The notes beneath the pieces were generated by a model. The model did no database searches, was not told the DNA's origin, and saw only the letters and a list, made by a program, of their open reading frames with translations. From Nocardia iowensis (GTDB lineage: Bacteria > Actinomycetota > Actinomycetes > Mycobacteriales > Mycobacteriaceae): DNA of 64,000 nucleotides. Within the stretch, counting starts at the first letter, position 1. Each line of letters begins with the position of its first letter. Below, one piece after another: positions 1-8,366 of this stretch. Made by a program: the position numbers and the translations under genes. The stretch spans positions 2,790,001 to 2,854,000 of the forward strand of contig NZ_CP078145.1 of the NCBI RefSeq assembly GCF_019222765.1, read 5' to 3'.

Positions 1-31
1 ATAGCCACACGAAACACGATGCGCAACAAGC

Positions 32-48
32 ATTGCAAAATATGCAAT
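32..48. promoter_or_regulatory. Inverted repeat upstream of the catabolic operon
   Basis: ATTGCA (32-37) and TGCAAT (43-48) are perfect arms around AAATA, in an AT-rich stretch about 45 bases before the first gene. Its place and symmetry fit an operator for a regulator of the operon. That regulator is not visible and may lie upstream of the window. Confidence 0.45.
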
Positions 49-93
49 AGCAAAAGGCTATGCCTGAGCTGTGAATTCGCGGGAAGGAACGCC

Positions 94-1392
94 GTGGCGA
101 TCGACGACGACGTCGTAGCAGGACTCGGAGACCGGATGCTCGGTCCGGAGCATAAAGGGCTGCCGCCTGCTGCCTGGGGTCGCACCGTGCGTGAATTCCT
201 CGCCACCGCACCGCGTCTCGATCAGTTCGAGACGCCGCTGCTGACCATCGACCGGTCGGCGGTGGAGGCGAATGTCGCCGTTATGGCCGACTGGGCGAGC
301 GCCGCGGGCGTGCAGCTCGCGCCCCACGGCAAGACGACGATGGCGCCGCAACTGTGGGCGCAACAGCTGGCGGCGGGCAGCTGGGGGATCACGCTGGCCA
401 CCATCTGGCAGGTGCAGGTCGCCCGTTCGTTCGGCGTCGGCCGCGTGCTGTTGGCCAACGCGCTCGTCGATCCCGTCGGATTGCACTGGGTCGCGGCGGA
501 ATTGGCGAATGATCCGGCCTTCGAGTTCGTCTGCTGGGCGGACAGCGTCGAGACGGTCGCGCTGATGGACGAGCACTTGCGCTCGGCCCCCGGCTCGGCC
601 CGGGTGCGCGTCCTGGTCGAACTCGGTGGGCCACACGGCCGTACCGGGGCCCGCACCGTCGAACAGGCGCACGCCGTCGCGGCCGCGGTGACCGAGGCCG
701 CCCGGCTGACGCTCGCCGGAGTCGGTGGTTATGAGGGCGCGCTCGCGCACGACCGCACACCGGCGGCTACCGACACGGTGCGCCACTACCTCGATGAACT
801 CGCTCGCCTGCACCGCGAACTCGCCGCCGCCGGACGATATTCGGACAGTGCGATCGTGACCGCGGGCGGCAGCGCTTACCCGGATCTGGTCGTCGAGCGC
901 CTGGCCGCCCTCGCCGATGAAGAAGGCGCACACGGGATTCCGACCTCGGTCGTACTGCGTTCCGGGGCGTACATCATTCACGACGACGGCTTCTACGCGG
1001 GCATCTCGCCGTTCACCGCGGCGCACAGTGCCAAGCCACTCCGTTCGGCCATGCACGGCTGGGCGCGCGTCCTTTCCCGCCCGGAGCCGGAATTGGCGCT
1101 GCTGGACGCGGGCAGGCGCGATCTGCCCTTCGATGAGGGTCTTCCGGTCCCGCAACGCGTTGCGGGACCGGAAGGTTCGCCGCTCGACCCGGCCGCCACC
1201 GTATCCGCGCTCAATGACCAGCACACGTTCCTGCGCCTGCCCGCGGACACCCGGCTGCCGGTCGGCGCGGTGGTGCGGCTCGGCCTCTCCCATCCGTGCA
1301 CCGCCTTCGACAAATGGCGGCTCGTCCCGGTGATCGATGACGCCGACGCACCGTCGCCGCGGGTCGTCGACTTCCTGCACACGTTCTTCTGA
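94..1392 (+). CDS. PLP-dependent D-amino acid / D-glucosaminate ammonia-lyase-like protein (alanine racemase N-domain fold)
   Basis: Member of the D-serine deaminase / D-threonine aldolase-like fold III PLP family, 432 residues. The Schiff-base lysine is expected at Lys80 in the visible segment APHGKTTMAP. A C-terminal metal-site-like part (DKWRLVPVIDD) closes the protein. GTG at 94 is chosen because GGAAGGA lies 5 bases before it; an in-frame ATG at 19 would add a cysteine-rich tail unlike the family and would run through the upstream palindrome. It is followed after 7 bases by a deacylase gene, then KDPG aldolase and a GntP permease. Known family members deaminate D-serine, D-threonine or D-glucosaminate. 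The operon favours D-glucosaminate to 2-keto-3-deoxygluconate, which is inference. A perfect 34-bp palindrome lies inside the gene. Confidence 0.75.
   Translation: MAIDDDVVAGLGDRMLGPEHKGLPPAAWGRTVREFLATAPRLDQFETPLLTIDRSAVEANVAVMADWASAAGVQLAPHGKTTMAPQLWAQQLAAGSWGITLATIWQVQVARSFGVGRVLLANALVDPVGLHWVAAELANDPAFEFVCWADSVETVALMDEHLRSAPGSARVRVLVELGGPHGRTGARTVEQAHAVAAAVTEAARLTLAGVGGYEGALAHDRTPAATDTVRHYLDELARLHRELAAAGRYSDSAIVTAGGSAYPDLVVERLAALADEEGAHGIPTSVVLRSGAYIIHDDGFYAGISPFTAAHSAKPLRSAMHGWARVLSRPEPELALLDAGRRDLPFDEGLPVPQRVAGPEGSPLDPAATVSALNDQHTFLRLPADTRLPVGAVVRLGLSHPCTAFDKWRLVPVIDDADAPSPRVVDFLHTFF
1141..1174. repeat. Perfect 34-bp palindrome inside the coding sequence
   Basis: The two 17-base arms, CTTCCGGTCCCGCAACG and its exact reverse complement, meet with no loop. 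The sequence stays in frame and encodes a Pro/Gln/Arg-rich stretch after the conserved DEGLP segment. No second copy was seen in this window. Confidence 0.9.
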
Positions 1393-1399
1393 CGAGCCG

Positions 1400-3019
1400 A
1401 TGACCATGACCGACATACTTTTTCGCGATATCGACATCGTCGACGGCACCGGTGCGCCGCGGGTGCGCGGTGACGTGCTCGTCGAACAGGGGCGGATCAC
1501 CCGAATCGCCGACCCGGGCAGCATTGCCGCCGCCGACCGGATCATCGATGCGAGGCCGGGCGCGGTGCTGTGCCCGGGTTTCATCGACATGCACGCTCAT
1601 TCGGACCTGCATCTGCTCACCGAGCCGGGGCACTTCCCGAAGATCAGCCAGGGCATCACCACCGAAGTCATCGGGCAGGACGGACTGTCCTACGCCCCGA
1701 TCGATGACGCCACCCTCGCCGTGGTGCGGCGGCAAATCGCCGGGTGGAACGGCAATCCCACCGATCTCGACTTCGCGTGGCGCACCGTGGCCGAGTACCT
1801 GGATCGGCTCGACCGGGGAATCACGCCCAATGCCGCCTACCTCGTGCCGCAGGGGACGCTGCGGCTGCTCGTGGTCGGCGCGGATCAGCGCCCGGCGACC
1901 GAGGACGAGATCCAGCGCATGCGGGAACTGCTCAGGCAGGGACTCAGCGAGGGCGCGGTCGGCATGTCCAGCGGGCTCACCTATACGCCCGGAATGTACG
2001 CCGACACCGGAGAATTGGCCGCACTGTGCGAGGTGGTCGCCGAGTTCGGCGGGTTCTACGCGCCGCACACCCGCTCCTACGGTGCGGGCGCGCTCGAGGC
2101 ATACGCGGAGATGATCGCGCTGGCCAGGACCACCGGATGCGCGCTGCACCTCACCCACGCCACCATGAACTTCCACGTGAATCGCGGCCGCGCACCGGAA
2201 TTCCTGGCCTTGATCGACGCGGCCCGCGCCGAGGGCTGCGACATCACGCTGGACACCTACCCGTATCTGCCTGGCGCGACGACATTGTCGGCGCTGCTGC
2301 CGAGCTGGGCCATGTCCGGCGGGCCGGACGCGGCACTCGCCCGCCTCGACGATCCTGCGACGCGTGCGCGAATAGCCGCGGATGTGAACGTGAACGGGTC
2401 CGACGGCTGCCACGGCGTCACCGTCGAATGGGAGACCATCCAAATCAGCGGCGTCGGCAACGCGGAACTGGACGAGTACGTCGGTAAGCGGGTGGACGAG
2501 ATCGCCGCCGAGCGCGGGATGGCCCCGGTCGAGGTGTTCTTCGACCTGCTGCGCCGCGACCAGCTCGCGACCAGCATCCTGCAGCACGTCGGGCACGAGG
2601 AGAACGTGCGCGCCATCATGGTGCACCCCGGGCACATGGGCGGCAGCGACGCGCTGCTCGCGCCGGCCCGGCCGCACCCGCGCGCCTGGGGCACTTTCCC
2701 GCGCTATCTCGGCCACTATGTCCGCGACCTCGGCGTGCTCGAACTCGAGGACTGCGTGCACCACCTGACCGGCCGACCCGCCGATCGGTTGCGGCTGCGC
2801 GATCGCGGCCGGGTACGCACCGGGTACGCCGCCGATCTGGTCGTGTTCGACCCGGCCACCATCGCGGATGCCGCGACCTTCGACCACCCGAAACAGCAGG
2901 CGCGCGGTATCCGGCACGTCCTGGTCAACGGCGAGTTCGCCATCGAAAACGGCACGCCAACCGGCACTCTCGCCGGTCGCGCGTTGCGGATGGACGCCTC
3001 GCGGAAGGAGACATATTGA
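1400..3019 (+). CDS. N-acyl-D-amino-acid deacylase family amidohydrolase
   Basis: Amidohydrolase of the D-aminoacylase group, 539 residues from ATG 1400 (a second ATG at 1406 is possible). It should remove an N-acyl group, here probably acetyl, from a D-amino acid or amino-sugar acid. Visible metal-site signatures are GFIDMHAHSD near residue 60, LTHAT in the middle and a late HPGHMGGSD segment. In classical D-aminoacylases a cysteine bridges the metals in an NCG motif; at the matching place (about residue 91) this protein reads QDGLS, so that cysteine is missing. The stop overlaps the TTG start of the next gene, which shows translational coupling in the operon. Confidence 0.8.
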   Translation: MTMTDILFRDIDIVDGTGAPRVRGDVLVEQGRITRIADPGSIAAADRIIDARPGAVLCPGFIDMHAHSDLHLLTEPGHFPKISQGITTEVIGQDGLSYAPIDDATLAVVRRQIAGWNGNPTDLDFAWRTVAEYLDRLDRGITPNAAYLVPQGTLRLLVVGADQRPATEDEIQRMRELLRQGLSEGAVGMSSGLTYTPGMYADTGELAALCEVVAEFGGFYAPHTRSYGAGALEAYAEMIALARTTGCALHLTHATMNFHVNRGRAPEFLALIDAARAEGCDITLDTYPYLPGATTLSALLPSWAMSGGPDAALARLDDPATRARIAADVNVNGSDGCHGVTVEWETIQISGVGNAELDEYVGKRVDEIAAERGMAPVEVFFDLLRRDQLATSILQHVGHEENVRAIMVHPGHMGGSDALLAPARPHPRAWGTFPRYLGHYVRDLGVLELEDCVHHLTGRPADRLRLRDRGRVRTGYAADLVVFDPATIADAATFDHPKQQARGIRHVLVNGEFAIENGTPTGTLAGRALRMDASRKETY

Positions 3020-3654
3020 CCACCCCACCGCCGAATAACTCAGCCATGGCGGTCATCCGGGCCGATCGCGTGCTCAGCGTGGTTCGCGCTCCGGAGGTTC
3101 CGGACCCGGTCGCCCTAGCCGAAGCGCTTGCCTCGTCCGGTATTCGGGCGCTCGAGCTCACCTTCACCACACCTGGTGTACTCGGCTATCTGGCCGCGGC
3201 CACCGCCGCCGAAGGTGCCGTGCTCGGCGTCGGCACCGTGCTCACCGGGGAGCAAGCCAAAGCCGCCATCGATAGCGGCGCGCAATTCCTCGTGACGCCC
3301 GGCCTGCGGGTCGATGTCGCCGCGGTGGCCGCACGGCACGACATCCCGGTCGTGATGGGGGCTTTCACGCCGAGTGAGGTGCTCACCGCCCTCGAACTCG
3401 GTGCGGCCGCGGTGAAGATCTTCCCCGCTCGGGCCCTCGGCCCCGGTTACCTGAAGGACCTGCGTGGTCCTTTCCCCGATGTGGCGCTCATCCCTTCCGG
3501 TGGCGTCAACGCGGGCAATGCCGCCGAATTCCTTGCCGCGGGCGCTGTCGCCGTCACGGCGGGCACCGACGTTGTCGCCCCTTCCGATGTCGCCGCGGGC
3601 CGCTGGTCCGAAATCGCCACCCGCGCGGCATCGTTCGTTCGATCCATGAATTGA
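3016..3654 (+). CDS. eda: KDPG / 4-hydroxy-2-oxoglutarate aldolase
   Basis: Class I aldolase of the KDPG/KHG family, 212 residues, the normal length. It splits 2-keto-3-deoxy-6-phosphogluconate to pyruvate and glyceraldehyde 3-phosphate, or 4-hydroxy-2-oxoglutarate to pyruvate and glyoxylate. The Schiff-base lysine is Lys134 in AAVKIFPARA, the catalytic glutamate Glu48 in ALELTF, and the phosphate/glycine loop is PSGGVN. It starts with TTG at 3016, overlapping the previous stop, with GAAGGAG six bases upstream. It supplies the last step of a sugar-acid route in this operon. The 2-keto-3-deoxygluconate kinase that this would require is not in the window. Confidence 0.88.
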   Translation: MTTPPPNNSAMAVIRADRVLSVVRAPEVPDPVALAEALASSGIRALELTFTTPGVLGYLAAATAAEGAVLGVGTVLTGEQAKAAIDSGAQFLVTPGLRVDVAAVAARHDIPVVMGAFTPSEVLTALELGAAAVKIFPARALGPGYLKDLRGPFPDVALIPSGGVNAGNAAEFLAAGAVAVTAGTDVVAPSDVAAGRWSEIATRAASFVRSMN

Positions 3655-3665
3655 GAGGTCCACCC

Positions 3666-5129
3666 ATGGGTGCAACCGTCGACTGGCTGCGCACCACCAC
3701 CCCGGGGCTGCTTGTGCTCTGCGGGCTCGCAATCGCCGTGCTGCTGTTCGCCATCATCAAGGTCAAGCTGGAGCCGTTCATCGCGCTGCTGCTCACCGGA
3801 CTCGCGCTGGCGCTCGCCGCCGGGCTACCGGTGTCGAAGATCGTCGGCACCGCGATCAAGGCCGGTGATTCACTGCTGGAGACCGGATTCGGTGGCATCC
3901 TCGGTCACATCGCCGTGATCATCGGCCTCGGCACGGTGCTCGGCGCGATCCTCGAACGATCCGGTGGCGCCGATGTATTGACCGGCAAGCTGCTGAACCT
4001 GTTCGGCGAGAAGGGCACCCCGGTCGCGATGGGCCTGCTCGGTCTCATCTTCGGCATCCCGGTGTTCTTCGACATCGGCATCTTCGTGCTGGCGCCGCTG
4101 ATCTACGTGGCCGCCAAGCGTGGTGGACGTTCGCTGGTGCTGTACGCGATGCCGATGCTGGCCGGACTGTCGATGACGCACGCGTTCCTGCCGCCGCACC
4201 CCGGGCCGGTGGCGCTGGGTGGTCTGCTCGGGGTGAGTCTCGGCTGGCTGATCCTCATGGGATTCGTCTGCGGCCTGCCGGGATTCGTCGCCGCGGGCAT
4301 CGTGTGGGGCAGCTACATCGGCAAGCGGATCCACGTCGAGGTGCCGGACGAATTCCTCGTTCGCAAGGAGGACGAGACGGCACCCGCTCCCGATGAGGGG
4401 GAGCGGGACGCCGACGGATCGGGTGGCGTCGCCACGAAGACCGTCACCGCCGCACCGCCGTCGGTCGGGCTGATCGGCGCGATCATCGCCGTCCCCCTGG
4501 TGCTGATTCTCGGCGCCACCTTCGGTACCCAGATGTTGGACAAGGACTCTCAGCTGTTGCAGGTGCTGACGTTCTTCGGCACGCCCGCGGTGGCGTTGCT
4601 CATCGCGGTGCTCATCGCGTTCTACCTGCTCGGGGTGCGGCGCGGGTCCACCGTGCAGGAGCTCAGCCAGCTCACCGCGGAATCGCTGCGGCCGGTCGGG
4701 ATGCTGCTGCTGGTGGTCGGCGCGGGCGCCTTCTTCGGCAAGGTCATCTCCGCCACCGGAATCGGCACCGCTTTGGCCGACACCATGTCGGCGGCCGGGC
4801 TGCCGGTGATCGTGCTCGCGTACATCATCAGCTGTGGGCTGCGCATCGCGCAGGGCTCGGCGACGGTCGCGATCGTCACCACCGGCGGCATCGTCGCGCC
4901 GCTGGTGGCGAGCCACAACTATTCGCAGATGTCGATCGCGTTGATCGCCATGGCCATTGCCGCGGGCTCGATCATCCTCAGCCACGTCAACGACGGCGGC
5001 TTCTGGATCATCGCGAAGTTCTTCAATCTGACCGTGAAGCAGACTTTGCAAACCTGGACCGTGCTGGAAACGATCCTGTCGGTGGTGAGTTTCGCGGTAG
5101 CGGCGATTCTGTTCGCGATCGTCAGCTGA
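3666..5129 (+). CDS. Gluconate:H+ symporter family permease (GntP)
   Basis: Integral membrane protein of 487 residues with about twelve hydrophobic segments and the GntP-type features FFDIGIFVLAPL, FLPPHPGP and SHVNDGGFW. The GntP family imports gluconate and related sugar acids by proton symport; D-serine and D-glycerate are known substrates of some members. The start is ATG 3666, with AGAGG about 7 bases upstream and 11 bases after the aldolase stop. A hydrophilic loop near residues 235-265 (EDETAPAPDEGERDADG) divides the protein. As the last gene of the operon it is probably the importer of the pathway's substrate. Confidence 0.87.
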   Translation: MGATVDWLRTTTPGLLVLCGLAIAVLLFAIIKVKLEPFIALLLTGLALALAAGLPVSKIVGTAIKAGDSLLETGFGGILGHIAVIIGLGTVLGAILERSGGADVLTGKLLNLFGEKGTPVAMGLLGLIFGIPVFFDIGIFVLAPLIYVAAKRGGRSLVLYAMPMLAGLSMTHAFLPPHPGPVALGGLLGVSLGWLILMGFVCGLPGFVAAGIVWGSYIGKRIHVEVPDEFLVRKEDETAPAPDEGERDADGSGGVATKTVTAAPPSVGLIGAIIAVPLVLILGATFGTQMLDKDSQLLQVLTFFGTPAVALLIAVLIAFYLLGVRRGSTVQELSQLTAESLRPVGMLLLVVGAGAFFGKVISATGIGTALADTMSAAGLPVIVLAYIISCGLRIAQGSATVAIVTTGGIVAPLVASHNYSQMSIALIAMAIAAGSIILSHVNDGGFWIIAKFFNLTVKQTLQTWTVLETILSVVSFAVAAILFAIVS

Positions 5130-5207
5130 GCGTCGCGGGCATCGGGCGCATCGGATCGCCGCGCCACGGCTTACGCTCGTGACGATCCGAGAGGGAGGAG
5201 TTGCCCG

Positions 5208-6308
5208 ATGTCCAAGGCGATCATCGTCGGCGGCGGCATCGGCGGTCTGGCCACCGCCGTCGCATTGACCCGGCACGGCTGGGCGGTGGAAGTGCTGGAG
5301 CGGGCGCCCAGCATCACCGAGGTCGGTGCGGGACTTTCCCTGTGGCCGAACGCGCTTCGCGCCCTGGACGCGCTCGGCCTCGGCGACGAGGTGCGGGCCC
5401 GGGCGGTCGAAGAGGGCTCGGCCGGGATCCGGGACAGCAAGGGACGGTGGCTCTCCCGTGTCGACGCGGACACCGTCCGCGCACGATTCGGCAGCCCGAT
5501 CATGATGCATCGGGCCGACCTGCTGGACGTCCTGCGCAGCGCACTCCCGGAAGCGGCACTGCGCCCCGGCATCTCGGTGACCGAGGCGCGCACCGACGGC
5601 ACCGTGGTGCACTCCGCCGGAAGCTGCACCGGCGACCTGGTTGTCGGCGCCGACGGCATCAACAGCGTCGTGCGCCGCGCGGTCTGTGGCGACATCGTCC
5701 CTCGCTACAGCGGCTACACGGCGTGGCGACTGGTGGTCACACCCACCAAGCCGATCACCGGCATCGGCGAAAGCTGGGGCCGCGGCGAACGTTTCGGCTT
5801 CGGGGCCCTCTCGGACGGCCGCGTCTACTGCTTCGCCACCGCCAACATGCCAGCGGGCACGCCCGGCGGCGGCCTGGCCGAGCTGCGCCGCCGCTTCGGC
5901 GCCTGGCACGACCCGATTCCGACCCTGCTCGCGTCCGCCGAAGAATCCGCTGTCCTCAAACACGATCTCTACGACATCCCCGCCCTGAAAACCTATGTCG
6001 CCGACCGCATCGCGCTGCTCGGCGACGCCGCCCACGCCATGACTCCGAATCTCGGCCAGGGCGCCTGCCAGGCGCTCGAAGACGCCGTCGTTCTCGCCCG
6101 AGTGGCCACCGAAGATCCCGACCTTTCCCGCTACGACAAACAACGCCGCCCTCGCACCCAGATGATCGCCGCGCGCTCCCGCCGGATCGGCACCATCGCC
6201 CAGCTGTCGTGGTCTCCTGCGGTGGCCCTGCGTAACACCGTCGTACGCCTGATCCCTGCCTCGGTTCAGGCCAAATCCCTTGCCCCCGTGCTCGACTGGA
6301 GCTGCTGA
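5208..6308 (+). CDS. FAD-dependent aromatic-ring-hydroxylase-type monooxygenase
   Basis: Single-component flavoprotein monooxygenase of the UbiH/PHBH type, 366 residues. The N-terminal FAD-binding GxGxxG is seen as VGGGIGGLATAVAL, the middle DG motif as VVGADGINSVVR, and the second FAD motif as LLGDAAHAMTPNLGQGACQALEDA. The ATG at 5208 has the strong ribosome site GAGGGAGGAG. The gap of 78 bases after the permease suggests a separate unit. It faces a WYL-regulator gene tail-to-tail. The substrate cannot be read from the sequence. Confidence 0.85.
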   Translation: MSKAIIVGGGIGGLATAVALTRHGWAVEVLERAPSITEVGAGLSLWPNALRALDALGLGDEVRARAVEEGSAGIRDSKGRWLSRVDADTVRARFGSPIMMHRADLLDVLRSALPEAALRPGISVTEARTDGTVVHSAGSCTGDLVVGADGINSVVRRAVCGDIVPRYSGYTAWRLVVTPTKPITGIGESWGRGERFGFGALSDGRVYCFATANMPAGTPGGGLAELRRRFGAWHDPIPTLLASAEESAVLKHDLYDIPALKTYVADRIALLGDAAHAMTPNLGQGACQALEDAVVLARVATEDPDLSRYDKQRRPRTQMIAARSRRIGTIAQLSWSPAVALRNTVVRLIPASVQAKSLAPVLDWSC

Positions 6309-6322
6309 GGAAGGCGTGTGCG

Positions 6323-7288
6323 CTACTGGGGAAAGTTGCGCAACGCGCGGCTACAGCGGGTGGCTTGGATTCGCAAGGCGGCGACCAGTTCTGGGGGACC
6401 GGTCAGCAGGGTGAAGTCGATGTCTACCGCAGTGATCATCCAGACCAGGGCTTCGGGGGTCTCGGCGCCCAGGTGGAGCTGGCAGGTGTCGGCGTCGACC
6501 GGTTCCAGGGCGCCCATGCCGGGCCAGATGTTGTCGGTGGCGGCTTCGGCGGATTTGTGCAGCAGGACGGTGGCCCGGTGCGGCCAGGCGCCGGTGGAGA
6601 GTTGTTTCGAAAGGTAGGCAGCGACATCGCCTTCCGGCGGTTCGCGGGGGGTGAAGCGGGGGCCGGTGGGGATGCGCGGGGTGAGGCGGTCGGCGCGGAA
6701 GGTGCGCCAGTCGGCGCGGTCGACGTCCCAGGCGACCAGGTACCAGCGGCGGCTGAAGTGGACCAGGGTGTGCGGCTCCACCTCGCGGCGGCTGGTTGCG
6801 CCGTCATGTGCGCGGTAGTCGAAGCGGAGGCGTTCGTGGCGCTGGCAGGCTTCGGCGACGGCCATCAGGGTGTCCGGCTCGACCGCGTCGCCAGGGGTGC
6901 CGACCCGGAGGGTGGCGCCACGCAAGGTGCGGACTCGGTGGCGTAGCCGTGGCGGGAGAACCTGCTCCAATTTGGTCAGTGCGCGCAGCGACGACTCCTC
7001 GATCCCGGCCACCGTCCCATCGGACGCGCTGCGCAGGCCGACCGCCACCGCGACCGCTTCGTCGTCATCGAGCAGCAACGGCGGCAGCGCCGCGCCCGCG
7101 CCGAGCCGGTAGCCGCCGGTGCCCTGGGTGGCGTGCACGGGATAGCCGAGCTCGCGCAGCCGGTCGACGTCGCGGCGCACCGTTCGACCGGTGACGCCGA
7201 GACGTTCGGCCAGTTCGGCTCCGGTCCAGTCGCGGTGCGTCTGCAGCAGGGCGAGGAGTTTGAGCAGCCGCGCCGAGGTCTCCAACAT
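6323..7288 (-). CDS. WYL-domain transcriptional regulator (YafY type)
   Basis: 321 residues. An N-terminal DeoR-like winged helix (TGAELAERLGVTGRTVRRDVDRL) is followed by a WYL domain with the family triplet in SRRWYLVAWDVDRADWRTFRADRL and a WCX-like C-terminus. WYL domains bind nucleic acid or small ligands and control DNA-damage, defence or metabolic genes. A perfect 6-bp-arm inverted repeat (7310-7330) lies 22 bases upstream of the start. The gene is downstream of a second, distantly related WYL regulator on the same strand, with a 38-base gap. Confidence 0.85.
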   Translation of the reverse strand: MLETSARLLKLLALLQTHRDWTGAELAERLGVTGRTVRRDVDRLRELGYPVHATQGTGGYRLGAGAALPPLLLDDDEAVAVAVGLRSASDGTVAGIEESSLRALTKLEQVLPPRLRHRVRTLRGATLRVGTPGDAVEPDTLMAVAEACQRHERLRFDYRAHDGATSRREVEPHTLVHFSRRWYLVAWDVDRADWRTFRADRLTPRIPTGPRFTPREPPEGDVAAYLSKQLSTGAWPHRATVLLHKSAEAATDNIWPGMGALEPVDADTCQLHLGAETPEALVWMITAVDIDFTLLTGPPELVAALRIQATRCSRALRNFPQ

Positions 7289-7309
7289 GTGGTCCAGAAT
7301 GGCAGGCCA

Positions 7310-7330
7310 TTAGGAACGGAGCTGTCCTAA
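7310..7330. promoter_or_regulatory. Candidate WYL operator TTAGGA-N9-TCCTAA
   Basis: TTAGGA (7310-7315) and TCCTAA (7325-7330) are perfect arms 22 bases before the start of the 321-residue WYL regulator, and overlap the stop codon of the next WYL gene. This fits an autoregulatory site. Confidence 0.45.
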
Positions 7331-8304
7331 GAGGTGGTCGTGTTGTAGCGCGCGTGCATCCGCGCGGCTGTTTCCGCCAGCCGCGCCCGTAGTTCGGGTG
7401 GTTCGAGCACTTCGGCGTACTCGCCGAGGGGCAGCAGGCCGGAGGCGAGCACCTCGTACGACTCCGAGGGCACGGTCAGCTCGACCCACCCCTCGGCATC
7501 GGGCTCGGTCGCCGAGGCCAACGCCGCCGCGAACGCGGCCGGATCATTCACCAACCGCAGCAGCCGCACATGCGAGGCGGCGACTCGGCAGCGGGCGCGC
7601 ACACGCAGCATCGATTGCGCGAAATCGTCCGCCGCCGTTGACCAATGCGCCGACAGGTCGAAATCCGAGGGGCGGTCGAAGGATTCACCCGTCGGCTCGG
7701 CGGAGATGATTCTGCTGACCCGGTAGGAGCGGACCGCCGCGCCGTCCCGTGCGACCAGATACCAGGTGCCCGCCTTCATCACCAGGCCGAGCGGATCCAG
7801 TTGGCGGTCGACGATTTTGTCCTTGCGCCCGTACCGCACCCGCAGCCTGCGGTCGTGCCAGAGCGCGTCGGCGACGGTGTTCAGCGTGGGCGTCTCGTCG
7901 TGGCGGTGGAACCAGCCCGGCGCGTCGATGTGCACCCGTTCGGCGATTCGGGTTGCCCGACCGCGTAATTCGGGCGGCAGCGCGGCGAGCACTTTGAGTT
8001 GCGCTGTCGCCAGCACCGTGCCGAGACCGAGATCGGCTGCGGCGCCGGGCAATCCGGCGAGCAGCACCGCGTCGGCTTCGTCGGTGGTCAAGCCGGTCAA
8101 TCGCGTGCGGTAGCCGTCCACCAACTGCACGCCACCCGCCCGGCCCGGCTCGCTGTACACCGGCACGCCCGCCGCCGACAGCGCCTCAACGTCGCGATAG
8201 ACGGTGCGCACCGACACCTCGAGCTCCTTCGCGAGCTCACCCGCCGTGGACCGCCCGCGCGTTTGCAGGATCAGTAGCAGCTGCACCAATCGACTTGCTC
8301 GCAT
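7327..8304 (-). CDS. WYL-domain transcriptional regulator (YafY type)
   Basis: 325 residues with an N-terminal winged helix (TAGELAKELEVSVRTVYRDVEALSAAG), a WYL core (KAGTWYLVARDG ... VRSYRVSRI) and a C-terminal WCX region. It is divergent from a pyridoxamine-phosphate-oxidase-like gene 62 bases away, and the gap holds a perfect inverted repeat TGACA-N5-TGTCA. Divergent YafY-type regulators usually control their neighbour, so control of the flavin protein is likely but not shown. Confidence 0.87.
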   Translation of the reverse strand: MRASRLVQLLLILQTRGRSTAGELAKELEVSVRTVYRDVEALSAAGVPVYSEPGRAGGVQLVDGYRTRLTGLTTDEADAVLLAGLPGAAADLGLGTVLATAQLKVLAALPPELRGRATRIAERVHIDAPGWFHRHDETPTLNTVADALWHDRRLRVRYGRKDKIVDRQLDPLGLVMKAGTWYLVARDGAAVRSYRVSRIISAEPTGESFDRPSDFDLSAHWSTAADDFAQSMLRVRARCRVAASHVRLLRLVNDPAAFAAALASATEPDAEGWVELTVPSESYEVLASGLLPLGEYAEVLEPPELRARLAETAARMHARYNTTTS

Positions 8305-8327
8305 GGTTCGAGATTAGCCAGAAAACG

Positions 8328-8342
8328 TGACAGAAGATGTCA
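8328..8342. promoter_or_regulatory. Candidate operator TGACA-N5-TGTCA
   Basis: Perfect 5-bp arms around GAAGA between the divergent WYL regulator (start 8304) and the flavin protein (start 8367). It lies about 12 bases upstream of a TACTGT box, so a bound repressor could block that promoter. Confidence 0.5.
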
Positions 8343-8366
8343 AGGTTGGGTCGTACTGTCGACGAC

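Noticed and set aside
58..1590. A 510-codon minus-strand open frame over the first two genes
   Set aside because: Opposite clear enzymes and without recognisable motifs. The palindrome at 1141 makes both strands read alike locally, which adds to its length.
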